Of a stretch of DNA of 64,000 nucleotides, positions 1-8,529 are shown piece after piece (position 1 is the first letter of the stretch; each line of letters begins with the position of its first letter). The stretch comes from CAZVVT01 sp964630595 (GTDB lineage Bacteria; Chlamydiota; Chlamydiia; Chlamydiales; VFKH01). The notes under the pieces were generated by a model. That model saw only the letters and a program-made list of their open reading frames with translations. It did not search any database and was not told the DNA's origin. The position numbers and the translations under genes were made by a program. The stretch spans positions 124,001-188,000 of the forward strand of contig CAZVVT010000002.1 in NCBI GenBank assembly GCA_964630595.1, given 5' to 3'.

Positions 1-23
1 TGACCGTAAATGGTGCAATATCT

Positions 24-60
24 ACCCTTTATTGAAAAGGGTGGCTTAAGCCATCCTTTT
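24..60 (+). terminator. Leader with two competing hairpins and a U-run
   Basis: Seen: ACCCTTT (24-30) can pair with AAAGGGT (36-42). GGGTGGC (39-45) can pair with GCCATCC (50-56) around a TTAA loop, followed at once by TTTT. The two stems share bases 39-42, so they exclude each other. The second looks like an intrinsic terminator and ends only a few bases before the ATG at 65. It may simply end a gene to the left of the window, or act as an attenuator for the operon that follows. No Shine-Dalgarno sequence is visible between it and the ATG. Confidence 0.55.
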
Positions 61-64
61 CTCT

Positions 65-1252
65 ATGAAATGTCGCGTCTGTGATGGGGAAAAGTTTAGC
101 GTAGCCATTGATTTGGGACTGCAGCCTTGGGGAAATCACTTTTTGCACGCTCATGAGGTGGGCAGCGAACCCGTCTATCCCCTCAAAGTTCTCTACTGCC
201 ACGATTGCCAAACAGCTCAATTGGACTACACCGTGAAAAAAGAGGTCATGTTTGGCGATCACACCTACCTTTCCGGCATGACTAAATCTCTCTGCGCGCA
301 CTTTGAAAAGACAGCACAGGAGGTTGACTCCGCCTTTTTCAAAAATAAAGTAGACAAGCGTGCTTTGGACATCGGTTCGAACGATGGGTCACAGCTGCAG
401 TACTACAAGGCTCTTGGCTATGAAGTGCTGGGGGTTGAATCGGCCAAGAGAATTGCCCAACTTGCAAATGAAAAAGGCATTCCTACCCTTAATCGCTTTT
501 TCAATTTAGAAACGGCGCAAGACATTGGCAAACCCTTTGATGTGATCAATGCCTCTGGCGTCTTTTTTCATTTAGAAGAGCTCCATTCCGTTACGCAAGG
601 CATCAAATTCCTTTTAAAGCCGGATGGCGTCTTTGTCGTGCAATTTCTCTACATGAAGTCGATCATGGAAAATTCTGCCTTCGACCAGATCTACCATGAG
701 CACCTACTCTACTACACGCTGAAGACCGTGAACACTCTACTCCAGCGCCATGGCATGCAACTTTTTGATGCCTACTTATCCCCTATTCATGGCGGCTCGA
801 TCATTGGTTATGCAGGAAATCGCCCCATCACGCAGCGCCTGAAGAAGTTAATGCGGGAAGAAGAAGAGAGCGGATGCAATGAGCTAAAGGCCTACCTTGA
901 TCTCGCTGAGCGCGCCCAGGCCATGAAAGAGAAAAATTTGACCTTCTTGCGTGAGTGTCGCTTGAAAAAGAAGCGCATCTACGGCATGGGAGCACCCGTA
1001 AAGGGCAACACCCTGCTCAACTACTTTGGCATCACCTCCGAATTGATGGACTGTCTCGTAGAGAAAAATCCGATGAGAAAGGGTCTTTTTAGCCCCGGCT
1101 CGCACCTACCTATCGAGATGGAAGATGAGCTGACCTCGCCGCCTGATGTATACTACGTGCTTGCATGGAATTTCAAAGAAGAGATCCTCAAGCGCAACCA
1201 AGACCTCATTGCGCAAGGAGTGGAATTCTTCTTTCCAGTAGACCCTCAATGA
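65..1252 (+). CDS. Zinc-type sugar C-methyltransferase family protein
   Basis: A 395-aa SAM-dependent methyltransferase of the three-part C-methyltransferase type that acts on nucleotide-linked keto-sugars. Seen: an N-terminal zinc-binding module with CxxC pairs at C3/C6 and C45/C48, a class I SAM site LDIGSNDG (about 101-108), and a C-terminal domain with YGMGAPVKGNTLL near residue 305. Its length fits the family. It is the first gene of a + operon and its stop overlaps the next start (ATGA). A second member lies at 9502-10677. Methylation of a 4-keto or 3-keto sugar carbon is inferred from the family; the actual substrate cannot be read from sequence. Confidence 0.85.
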   Translation: MKCRVCDGEKFSVAIDLGLQPWGNHFLHAHEVGSEPVYPLKVLYCHDCQTAQLDYTVKKEVMFGDHTYLSGMTKSLCAHFEKTAQEVDSAFFKNKVDKRALDIGSNDGSQLQYYKALGYEVLGVESAKRIAQLANEKGIPTLNRFFNLETAQDIGKPFDVINASGVFFHLEELHSVTQGIKFLLKPDGVFVVQFLYMKSIMENSAFDQIYHEHLLYYTLKTVNTLLQRHGMQLFDAYLSPIHGGSIIGYAGNRPITQRLKKLMREEEESGCNELKAYLDLAERAQAMKEKNLTFLRECRLKKKRIYGMGAPVKGNTLLNYFGITSELMDCLVEKNPMRKGLFSPGSHLPIEMEDELTSPPDVYYVLAWNFKEEILKRNQDLIAQGVEFFFPVDPQ

Positions 1253-2142
1253 CTCTTTCTGTACTGATCGCTAACTACAACCAGTCTCATGTTCTTGAAG
1301 AGAGTTTGGGGTATTTGTTCGCTCAGACAAGGCAGCCGGATGAAATCATTATCATCGATGATGCCTCCACGCAAAATGATGTAGAGATCATCAAGCGCTT
1401 ATGTGCAGATAAGAAAAATGTCTTTCTCTACCAAAATGAACGCAACCGAGGTGTAGTCTGGACCATCAATAAAGCCATCTCCCTGGCTACCAAAGACTAC
1501 CTCCATCTGCCCTCGGACAACATTTACAAGCCCGATTTCTATGAAAAATACTTAAACGTATTAGCGCAATATCCCAAGGCAGCTATTGCTTTTGGAGACG
1601 CCGGCCTTTATCAAGATGGCACTTGGACATTCCGCGAACTGGGGCTTCCTGCGCGCTATTTTTCTCCGCAGGAGATGGCCGCTTTGGGAAAGAAAAGCTT
1701 TTTCGCGGGCAACCAGGTGCACTCTACACTCATTCGGCGCGATTTAATGATGATTCGGGAAGAACTCAAGTGGTACTGCGACTTTTTTCTGGTGAACTGC
1801 TTAGCCTATCGCTACGGAGGTTGTTACGTACCAGGACGCCTTTCTGCTTTCCGCATCACACAAGATGCTTTTTCCCGCAAGGCAACCTACACAATGCGTA
1901 AACAAGTCTACCAAACACTGCTGTCTCTGCTGCGCTCTGAGGAATGCGCCGATATTCGCCCTCTTCTGCGAGAAAGCGTGATGCTGCGCTGTTTTCTTCC
2001 CAAAATTATTCCCACACTGCTCACATCTCCTCGAGATTGGGATCTTTTGTCACAAGATCTTATCAAAGCTACCATTCGCTCTATCAGCCCAAAAGTATTG
2101 GTCAATATCGCTCACCTTTTTCAACAGCGGAAACTTGCATGA
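1249..2142 (+). CDS. Glycosyltransferase family 2
   Basis: A 297-aa GT-A-fold glycosyltransferase. Seen: the N-terminal family 2 signature (SVLIANYNQ, then IIIIDDAST) and a later SDN motif. There is no transmembrane segment, so it should act at the cytoplasmic face on a lipid-linked sugar chain. An upstream in-frame start at 1165 exists, but the ATG at 1249 overlaps the previous stop (ATGA) and begins exactly where family homology begins. It is exactly as long as the second GT2 of the cluster (43878-44771), which suggests they are paralogues. Donor and acceptor are unknown. Confidence 0.88.
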   Translation: MTLSVLIANYNQSHVLEESLGYLFAQTRQPDEIIIIDDASTQNDVEIIKRLCADKKNVFLYQNERNRGVVWTINKAISLATKDYLHLPSDNIYKPDFYEKYLNVLAQYPKAAIAFGDAGLYQDGTWTFRELGLPARYFSPQEMAALGKKSFFAGNQVHSTLIRRDLMMIREELKWYCDFFLVNCLAYRYGGCYVPGRLSAFRITQDAFSRKATYTMRKQVYQTLLSLLRSEECADIRPLLRESVMLRCFLPKIIPTLLTSPRDWDLLSQDLIKATIRSISPKVLVNIAHLFQQRKLA

Positions 2143-3053
2143 TTGTAGAGGCACTAGTTCGATTACTCGTCGCAGAACACAAAAGCGACCCAATTCAAGG
2201 AAGACTTCTTGTGCTCGGCAAGCAGACAATTGCCACCCCTCTTTCAAAAATTCTCTCTATTTTTGACGAGCAGGGCTGCGGGATCAATCCCCACTTTGAT
2301 CCACTCAATATCAAGATGGACAAAGAGACGCGACTTCGCGGAGAAGATTCTATCGATGATGCCGATTTCTTCCGCCTCTTTGGCGATGTCGTCTACGACT
2401 CTATGGATGTCACCTCATATGAGGGAGCCACCATCATCCATGACCTCAACTATCCGATCCCACCCGAACTAGAGGGAAAATTTGATTTCATTGTGGACGG
2501 GGGAACGTTTGATCACCTGTGCGACATCAAAACAGCCTTTGCCAATGTGGTAAAGATGCTCAAACCAGGAGGCCGCATCTTTCAATGGAACGCCGCCTCC
2601 AACTATGCCAACGCCGGATATCTCTCGTTTAGTGCCGACTTTTTCTACGACTACTACTCTCTCAACAAGTTCGAAGAATGCCGCACCTATTTTGCCGAAA
2701 GCTGGGACATTTCTGCCCCCAACTGGTTTATCTACGAATTTCTTCCTCAAAATGAGGCCGAACGCTACCCCAAGTTTCGCCGCAACATTCTCTACAACAT
2801 GGTGCTGGTGTTTGCTCGCAAAGGAGCCCACTCCACCTTTGATCGCCTACCCGTGCAGCTGCAGTATCGAGATCCTCAACTGCTGGAGGAATACCGCCAA
2901 AACACAGCTCCTTTTCGCTCCACTCGCGCACGCACATTCAGCGTAAAGCCGCTGCGCGCCAGTGCCGTCAAGGTCCCTTTGCGTGATTGGTTGGTGCAAA
3001 TATTTGTCCCGCGACCAAAAATAAAAGCCTATCAGCCCATAGGATGGGTTTAG
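2139..3053 (+). CDS. Class I SAM-dependent methyltransferase
   Basis: A 304-aa protein. Seen: an LLVLG stretch near residue 25 in place of the usual glycine-rich motif I, an acidic FDFIVDGGTFDHL segment, and the post-motif MLKPGGRI followed by FQW, typical of class I methyltransferases. The N-terminal SAM site is degenerate, so the substrate is uncertain. The start at 2139 is chosen because ATGA overlaps the GT2 stop; a longer in-frame ORF from 1944 would overlap GT2 extensively. Probably decorates a sugar or acts in the same polysaccharide pathway as its neighbours. Confidence 0.7.
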   Translation: MIVEALVRLLVAEHKSDPIQGRLLVLGKQTIATPLSKILSIFDEQGCGINPHFDPLNIKMDKETRLRGEDSIDDADFFRLFGDVVYDSMDVTSYEGATIIHDLNYPIPPELEGKFDFIVDGGTFDHLCDIKTAFANVVKMLKPGGRIFQWNAASNYANAGYLSFSADFFYDYYSLNKFEECRTYFAESWDISAPNWFIYEFLPQNEAERYPKFRRNILYNMVLVFARKGAHSTFDRLPVQLQYRDPQLLEEYRQNTAPFRSTRARTFSVKPLRASAVKVPLRDWLVQIFVPRPKIKAYQPIGWV

Positions 3054-3062
3054 GAGGCTTTC

Positions 3063-3845
3063 ATGCCAACAATAGCTGTTGTAACCGATTATCCCGTCGC
3101 AGTTGACTCCCCCGACCATCTCTGCAAGCATGGAACTGCGACCGATAACAGCGTGAATGAACGCTTTAACTACAAGATCGGCAAAATCTTCCCGGGTCGC
3201 CATTTATATGAGCTGTCCGTTCTTGACATGGGTTGCTCAGGAGGAGGGTTTATTCAGTCCCTGCACAATGCAGGAACCCTGGCCGTAGGCCTAGAAGGCA
3301 GTGACCACTCCAAGCGCAAAAAACGGTGTGCATGGGCTAGCCTCTCTGATGTTGCCCTCTTTACCGCCGACATCACACGCCCTTTTTCCGTATACCTAGA
3401 CAACCAACCCTGCCAATTCAACATCATCACTGCATGGGAGGTCTTAGAGCATCTGCCTGAAGAGAGACTGCAAGAGACCTTAAACAACATGCTTTCTCAT
3501 TTAGCTCCAGGCGGCCTGGTCATCGTCTCTATCTCTCCAGAAGAGGAGATCATTAGGGGTCAGCCATTGCACCTCTGTGTACATCCACGGCAGTGGTGGA
3601 TCGACCGTTTCACTGCTGCAGGCTTCACCTACTTGAAAAACTATCTTCCCTATTTCAACGGTCACTATATCCGCGGCGTTGCGCAAGGAGCCCCCACGAG
3701 CTTCCCTCTTGTTTTTACCAATGACCCCAAACTAGCACCTAGCGTACCACACATCTCTTGCCTTGAAAAACTCATCGACAGCTGGTTATGGATAAAGGGG
3801 CGCGTGGGCAATTCTCGTCTCTTCAAACCCAAAGCGCGCACATGA
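3063..3845 (+). CDS. Class I SAM-dependent methyltransferase
   Basis: A 260-aa methyltransferase. Seen: SAM motif I as VLDMGCSGGGF (about residues 56-66), EVLEHLPEE as the motif after the acidic loop, and LAPGGLVIVS as the post-motif. A strong ribosome site, AGGAGG, lies about 5 bases upstream of ATG 3063; it is needed because this gene is 9 bases clear of the previous stop rather than overlapping it. Its stop overlaps the next start as ATGA. Likely modifies a glycan residue (inference from context). Confidence 0.85.
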   Translation: MPTIAVVTDYPVAVDSPDHLCKHGTATDNSVNERFNYKIGKIFPGRHLYELSVLDMGCSGGGFIQSLHNAGTLAVGLEGSDHSKRKKRCAWASLSDVALFTADITRPFSVYLDNQPCQFNIITAWEVLEHLPEERLQETLNNMLSHLAPGGLVIVSISPEEEIIRGQPLHLCVHPRQWWIDRFTAAGFTYLKNYLPYFNGHYIRGVAQGAPTSFPLVFTNDPKLAPSVPHISCLEKLIDSWLWIKGRVGNSRLFKPKART

Positions 3846-5167
3846 TCAAACGCTTTCTCACTGCAGCGACGGGAGCTTTCTTCCTTCTTCCCGCCTATTT
3901 TGCCTTTTTGAAGATCCTGCGCTCGATTAAAACCATCGATAAAAGCACGCACTATTTTTTGATCGGCCGAGAAGATTTTGGAGCGGTTGTACAAGCCGTC
4001 GATTATGCCTTTCTTTGGAAGAAAACGCGCTCTGATGTTGTTCTTGTCTCTCTCTCGATTCACCAAAATGCTGTTCATGCCCTTGTAAAGGCCCATGGAG
4101 GCACAATCCCCGTTATTCAAAGCCCTGCCTGGTGGGGCAGGTTGCCCCGTGAAATTCACCGCGGACTCTTGCGCTATCTCACCCTTTTCCTCTCCCGTTT
4201 TCTCTCCCGCGCCATCACGATCTACGACCCTGTTGTTTTCGCTCTGGAAAATAGGCTTGTCAACCGTCCCTCTCGCTGGCTTTTCTCACAGTACAATGAA
4301 CACTTTGACAGCAAGCGACCCAGCAGCGATGCTGCCCCTGAATTTGTGCAGAGTTATTTGGCATTCAGCCACACGTGTGACTGCAATTGGTTGCTCTATC
4401 ACGACTTTGCTCAACTCAAGAAAGCCCACTGGCATGCGCCACATTCTCTTACCACAAACAAAAAACTCGTGGAGGGAAAATATGTCGTTCTTTGTTTGCG
4501 CACGGCTGCCTACAATACCGTACAACGCAACATTGACAATGTAGAGCCCTATAGCGCTCTGATCGATCACCTTATCCATAAAGGCTACAGTGTCGTTAAC
4601 CACGGCAGAGCTGCAACCCATCCCCGCTTTGCTCCGCGCAAAGGATTTTTCGACTACGCCCACAGCCCCCTTGCAAGCACTGAAAACGATCTATCCCTCT
4701 TTCAAGGAGCGGAATTCTGCATCACCTCTAAAGGCGGCGTAGAGGAGTTTGCCCTTCTCTTCAACAAGCCCGTACTCTCTTTGAACTTCACCGAGATGGC
4801 TTTTATCTCTCCCAGCCCACGCTACCGCTTCCACCCCAAAAAAATCTTTCTGCACAGTCAAGGCCGCTATATGAACTGGAAAGAGCTGCTGCACTCCCCC
4901 ATCTTCTTTCAGGTGTCAGAGAGCATTCCATGGACAAAGGAGGGCTGGTCGTACGAAGAGCTTTCGGCCGAAGAGCTCAAAGCCTCTGTAGATGAGTTTA
5001 TAGAATTGCTACACAAAGAACAGTGGGAAGCACAGAGCCTGCTCCAACAAGAATGGAAGAGCCATCTTAAGCCGTACCACTACACTCCCTACTTCCTCGA
5101 TGCACTGCCGCTGAATGCCTATTTACAAGCGGCTGCTCCCGCATCACAGCCTCCAACTCCTCTTTAG
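3842..5167 (+). CDS. Putative glycosyltransferase (TIGR04372-like), paralogue 1
   Basis: A 441-aa protein of a glycosyltransferase family that I recognise only loosely (TIGR04372-like). Seen: IGREDFG near residue 42; a segment reading FAPRKGFFDYA, then S and ENDLSLF; and a C-terminal block with LNFTEMAF, RFHPKKI and WKELLHSP. The same blocks occur at 10600-12039 and 13768-15180. A hydrophobic N-terminus (about residues 5-26) could anchor it to the inner membrane. The start at 3842 overlaps the previous stop (ATGA). Its 3' end overlaps the convergent TPP-enzyme gene by 101 bp. Confidence 0.7.
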   Translation: MIKRFLTAATGAFFLLPAYFAFLKILRSIKTIDKSTHYFLIGREDFGAVVQAVDYAFLWKKTRSDVVLVSLSIHQNAVHALVKAHGGTIPVIQSPAWWGRLPREIHRGLLRYLTLFLSRFLSRAITIYDPVVFALENRLVNRPSRWLFSQYNEHFDSKRPSSDAAPEFVQSYLAFSHTCDCNWLLYHDFAQLKKAHWHAPHSLTTNKKLVEGKYVVLCLRTAAYNTVQRNIDNVEPYSALIDHLIHKGYSVVNHGRAATHPRFAPRKGFFDYAHSPLASTENDLSLFQGAEFCITSKGGVEEFALLFNKPVLSLNFTEMAFISPSPRYRFHPKKIFLHSQGRYMNWKELLHSPIFFQVSESIPWTKEGWSYEELSAEELKASVDEFIELLHKEQWEAQSLLQQEWKSHLKPYHYTPYFLDALPLNAYLQAAAPASQPPTPL

Positions 5168-6881
5168 AAAGCTTGGGTTCGAGGTCTTCCAGACCTGCTC
5201 CAAACTTCATAATCGGACTGATTCTCTGGGAATAAAGGATTTTGAGGTGGCAGAAAAGGGGCCCTTTTTGCTCGACGATACTAGAAAGCTTTTGGAGATC
5301 CGTGTGGTCTTTGATGCATGTATAGGGCAGGTGAAACGACTCTGCCAATTGCGCATAATCGGGAAAGTATAGACCACTTTGTTTATCCACCGCTACATAA
5401 CGCGAATCAAGCCACGTGTCGAGTGTCTGACGCATTGTGGCATGGCCCCCATTGTCAAAGAGAAAAATTTTAATGGGCAAATTGTAGCGACTCACAGTGG
5501 CCAGCTCTTGCAAGCACATCATCAAACCACCATCGCCAATCAGACAAAAAATCTCTTCGCCCGAGCTTAAAGCAGCCCCTATACTCGCTGGAAGGGCATA
5601 CCCCATGGGAGTATGATTCCACGCCGAGAAGATTTTTTGGCCCGGCCTTGTTTCAAAGGCTTGCATTACCCAACAGATGTTCGCCCCCGTATCGGTGACC
5701 AAAACCTGCCCCTCCTGCGCTATCTTCGATAACTCTTTTACAAAGACGTAAGGGTTGACATCCTTTTTCAGCTGAACATCTTTTTGAGTACACAGAGGGT
5801 AGCGCGCTTTCCAAGAGCGAATCAGATCTCTCCATCCCCGGAAAGCATCGGGATATCCATCTGCATAAAGTTGTTCAAACTGGCGAAAGAAATTTTTCAG
5901 ATCCGATTGAATCGCCAAATCCAGGCAGAATGTATCCGGGCCAAACTTTATAAGCTCTTCATTATCAATGTCGATCATCACCTTCTTTGCGCGCGGCGCA
6001 AAAAGGTTCTGCTTGCCCCCTGTGATCTGCTGAGAAAGGCGCGTGCCGATGGCAATCACCAAGTCGGCCTGCTGCGCCGCAAAATTGCCCCAACGCGGTC
6101 CAACCACGCCAATGCCATTCATGTTGAGTTCATCATCATGCGTAAAGAGATCGGTGGCCCCCCACGTCAACAGCACGGGAATGTTAAAATAGCGCGCAAA
6201 ACGAACGGCTTGCTCTTCTGCTTTAGCGCAATGCACCCCCGCTCCATAAATGATGACAGGGCGCTCGGCTTGCTGGATGAGCTGAAAGAGCTGCTTTACC
6301 TGGGAGGTGGAAGCCTGCGGCACCGTATAGTCGGGGCAATAAGAGGGCAATTCGTCGGGGTTGATCTCCACTCTCTGCAAATCATCGGGAAGATCCAGAA
6401 CAACCGGGCCAGGCCGCCCCTCACGAGCAAGAAAAACGGCCTTCTCTAACTCATAACGAATCATATTCGGGTCAGTCACCAGTTTGACATACTTCGTTAC
6501 GCTCTCAAATACTGAGCAGATGTCCGTCTCTTGAAATCCTCTCTGCCGCAACCGCTTGTTAGGACGGATGCGAAAACGAGCTACCTGGCCTGTTACGCAA
6601 ACCATCGGGATCGAGTCAAAAAAAGCGCTGCAAATACTTGTTAATAAGTTCGTTGCTCCAGGCCCACTCGTCGTCATCGCCAGGCCCAATTTTCCCGAAG
6701 CGCGGAAGTAGCCATCCGCGGCCGCAGCTGCCGATTCTTCATGCTGCACACAGATGTGCGTCATGTCTGGATGACGTGCCGTAGAATCTGCTAAGTGCAC
6801 AACAGCCCCTCCGGTAACGAGAAAGTTATGCTCAATGCCAGCCTTGGCTAAAAAATCTACTACATAATCAGAAAGCTTCAT
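5067..6881 (-). CDS. TPP-dependent acetolactate-synthase-like enzyme
   Basis: A 604-aa enzyme of the acetolactate synthase / pyruvate decarboxylase superfamily. Seen: catalytic glutamate in VQHEESAAAAADGYF, a SGPGATN loop, and the TPP-Mg site starting LIGDGG and ending FLFDNGG. Such enzymes decarboxylate a 2-keto acid and pass the two-carbon unit to an acceptor. In sugar clusters, relatives such as YerE attach acetyl branches to keto-sugars. A housekeeping ilvB would normally sit with ilvN, which is absent. The start is ATG 6881; an in-frame GTG at 6920 would add 13 residues but has no ribosome site. The last roughly 33 codons lie antisense to the neighbouring gene. Confidence 0.82.
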   Translation of the reverse strand: MKLSDYVVDFLAKAGIEHNFLVTGGAVVHLADSTARHPDMTHICVQHEESAAAAADGYFRASGKLGLAMTTSGPGATNLLTSICSAFFDSIPMVCVTGQVARFRIRPNKRLRQRGFQETDICSVFESVTKYVKLVTDPNMIRYELEKAVFLAREGRPGPVVLDLPDDLQRVEINPDELPSYCPDYTVPQASTSQVKQLFQLIQQAERPVIIYGAGVHCAKAEEQAVRFARYFNIPVLLTWGATDLFTHDDELNMNGIGVVGPRWGNFAAQQADLVIAIGTRLSQQITGGKQNLFAPRAKKVMIDIDNEELIKFGPDTFCLDLAIQSDLKNFFRQFEQLYADGYPDAFRGWRDLIRSWKARYPLCTQKDVQLKKDVNPYVFVKELSKIAQEGQVLVTDTGANICWVMQAFETRPGQKIFSAWNHTPMGYALPASIGAALSSGEEIFCLIGDGGLMMCLQELATVSRYNLPIKIFLFDNGGHATMRQTLDTWLDSRYVAVDKQSGLYFPDYAQLAESFHLPYTCIKDHTDLQKLSSIVEQKGPLFCHLKILYSQRISPIMKFGAGLEDLEPKLSKEELEAVMREQPLVNRHSAAVHRGSRECSGTA

Positions 6882-6982
6882 CCGATGCCCGTCCCAATAA
6901 GAGGTTCCTGAGATTATCACGAGGATGAATATTGAACCAACTTGACTGTCGTGGCCCGATTTCCCTATATTCCCTGTACCTC

Positions 6983-7759
6983 ATGTCTATGTCACCTATC
7001 AGGACTGCTCTTGTTACCGCCTCTGGAAGAGGCATTGGCAATGCCATCGCTATGCGACTGGCGAAACGGGGCACCCGAGTCGTCATCAACTCTCGCTCTC
7101 AAAGTGATTTAGACAGCACCCTGTCTCTTTTAGGTTCTTCTCACAGAGCTTTTTGTGCTGACTTAACGAAAGAGGAGTCTCTGCAAGCCTTTTTTCACTT
7201 CTGTGAACAAGAGAAGCTCTCCTTTGATGTCATCGTGCACAACTTAGGAGGTACGCTGGGGATTACCGACCCTTTTTGCCCCCTCTCCGATTGGCACAAA
7301 GTGATGCGCGCTAACCTAGACGTGGCAATCGAGCTGAACAATTACTTCGTCCCTGCCATGATCCAGCGCAAGTTTGGTCGTGTCTGCCACATCTCCTCCA
7401 TCTCGGCGCTGGAAAACCAGGGTCCGCCTACCTACTGTGCGGCGAAAGCGGCGCTGACTGCCTACGTACGCAGTTTTGGCCGTTATGTATCAAAAGATGG
7501 CGTGGTCGTTACCTCCGTTCTCCCCGGTCCGATTTTTGCTGAGGGCAATTACTGGGATGAGTCCAGTCGCAATCGTCCTGAGCATGTACAAAAATTCCTC
7601 ACAGAACGCATGGCTATTCAACGACTGGGAACCCCAGAAGAAATTGCCAGCGTAGTGGACTTTCTCTGCAGCGAGGAGTCCTCCTTTTGTGTCGGTTCTG
7701 CTTTTGTGGTCGACGGCGGCCAGGGGCGCTCTTTTTATACACAGGACGCTTGCGTATGA
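6983..7759 (+). CDS. SDR-family NAD(P)-dependent oxidoreductase
   Basis: A 258-aa classical short-chain dehydrogenase/reductase. Seen: the cofactor motif TASGRGIGNA near the N-terminus, NNYF and HISSISA with the catalytic serine, the active-site YCAAK, and the C-terminal GSAFVVDGGQ typical of FabG-like SDRs. The start is taken as ATG 6983, with ATG 6989 equally possible; the longer ORF from 6932 adds residues outside the family. The gene is coupled by ATGA to the split transketolase, so it may reduce a keto-sugar made in that pathway (inference). Confidence 0.85.
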   Translation: MSMSPIRTALVTASGRGIGNAIAMRLAKRGTRVVINSRSQSDLDSTLSLLGSSHRAFCADLTKEESLQAFFHFCEQEKLSFDVIVHNLGGTLGITDPFCPLSDWHKVMRANLDVAIELNNYFVPAMIQRKFGRVCHISSISALENQGPPTYCAAKAALTAYVRSFGRYVSKDGVVVTSVLPGPIFAEGNYWDESSRNRPEHVQKFLTERMAIQRLGTPEEIASVVDFLCSEESSFCVGSAFVVDGGQGRSFYTQDACV

Positions 7760-8529
7760 ACAAAGAGCTACGCAAAACCATTGCTCGCATCATCCACCAC
7801 TCGAAAGAGGGGCATATCCCCAGCTCCTTTTCCATCGTCGACATCATCGATTTCTTGTATGAAAAGGTGCTCCAATTTGATCCTCAGCAGCCAAGTTGGA
7901 GCGAACGCGACTATTTTATCTTGAGCAAGGGTCATGGGGCTGCAGCTCTCTACGCTGTGCTCCACAAGCAAGGCTTTTTCTCCGACGAAGTGCTGAATAG
8001 CTATAGCAATAAGGGAAGCCTCTTGGGCGGCCATCCCGATTGCACCTGCGTTCCCGGAGCGGAAGCTTCTACAGGCTCTCTCGGGCATGGCTTTCCCACC
8101 GCTGCCGGGCTTGCACTGGGCTTGCGCATTCAGAAGAAACCCAACCGTGTCTTCGCTCTGCTTGGCGACGGAGAATGCAACGAAGGAACGATTTGGGAGA
8201 CTGCTCTTGTGGCCTCCAAACAACGGCTGAACAACCTGGTAGCAATTGTGGATTTCAACGGCTCTGCAGAACAGATTCTGCCCGTCGATCCTCTCGCCGA
8301 TAAGTGGCGCTCTTTCGGCTGGCAAACCTTTGAGATCAATGGCCATAGCAGCGATGATCTGGCCCGAGTGTTTACTCAATTAGAAGCCAGTTTGTTCGTC
8401 GGTCCCAAAGTGGTGATCGCCCATACTGTAAAAGGAAAAGGGGTCTCTTTTGTCGAAGGTCACGGCAAGTGGCACCATAAAATCCCCTCCTCGGAAGAAC
8501 TAGAGGCCATTTACTGCGAGCTGTCATGA
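7756..8529 (+). CDS. Split transketolase, N-terminal (TPP-binding) subunit
   Basis: A 257-aa protein equal to the first third of transketolase. Seen: SKGHGAAALYA, the TPP-binding run GDGECNEG through DFNG, and HTVKGKG. Half-size transketolases work as a complex with the next gene product and transfer two-carbon ketol groups between sugar phosphates. Here the gene is translationally coupled on both sides (ATGA at 7756 and 8526), so the two subunits should be made in equal amounts. Its place in a polysaccharide operon suggests a dedicated sugar-building role rather than the central pentose phosphate pathway (inference). Confidence 0.92.
   Translation: MNKELRKTIARIIHHSKEGHIPSSFSIVDIIDFLYEKVLQFDPQQPSWSERDYFILSKGHGAAALYAVLHKQGFFSDEVLNSYSNKGSLLGGHPDCTCVPGAEASTGSLGHGFPTAAGLALGLRIQKKPNRVFALLGDGECNEGTIWETALVASKQRLNNLVAIVDFNGSAEQILPVDPLADKWRSFGWQTFEINGHSSDDLARVFTQLEASLFVGPKVVIAHTVKGKGVSFVEGHGKWHHKIPSSEELEAIYCELS

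Noticed and set aside
1165..1248. 28-residue longer start of the first GT2 gene
   Set aside because: The extension lies within the preceding methyltransferase gene and has no GT2 similarity; the ATGA overlap start is better supported.
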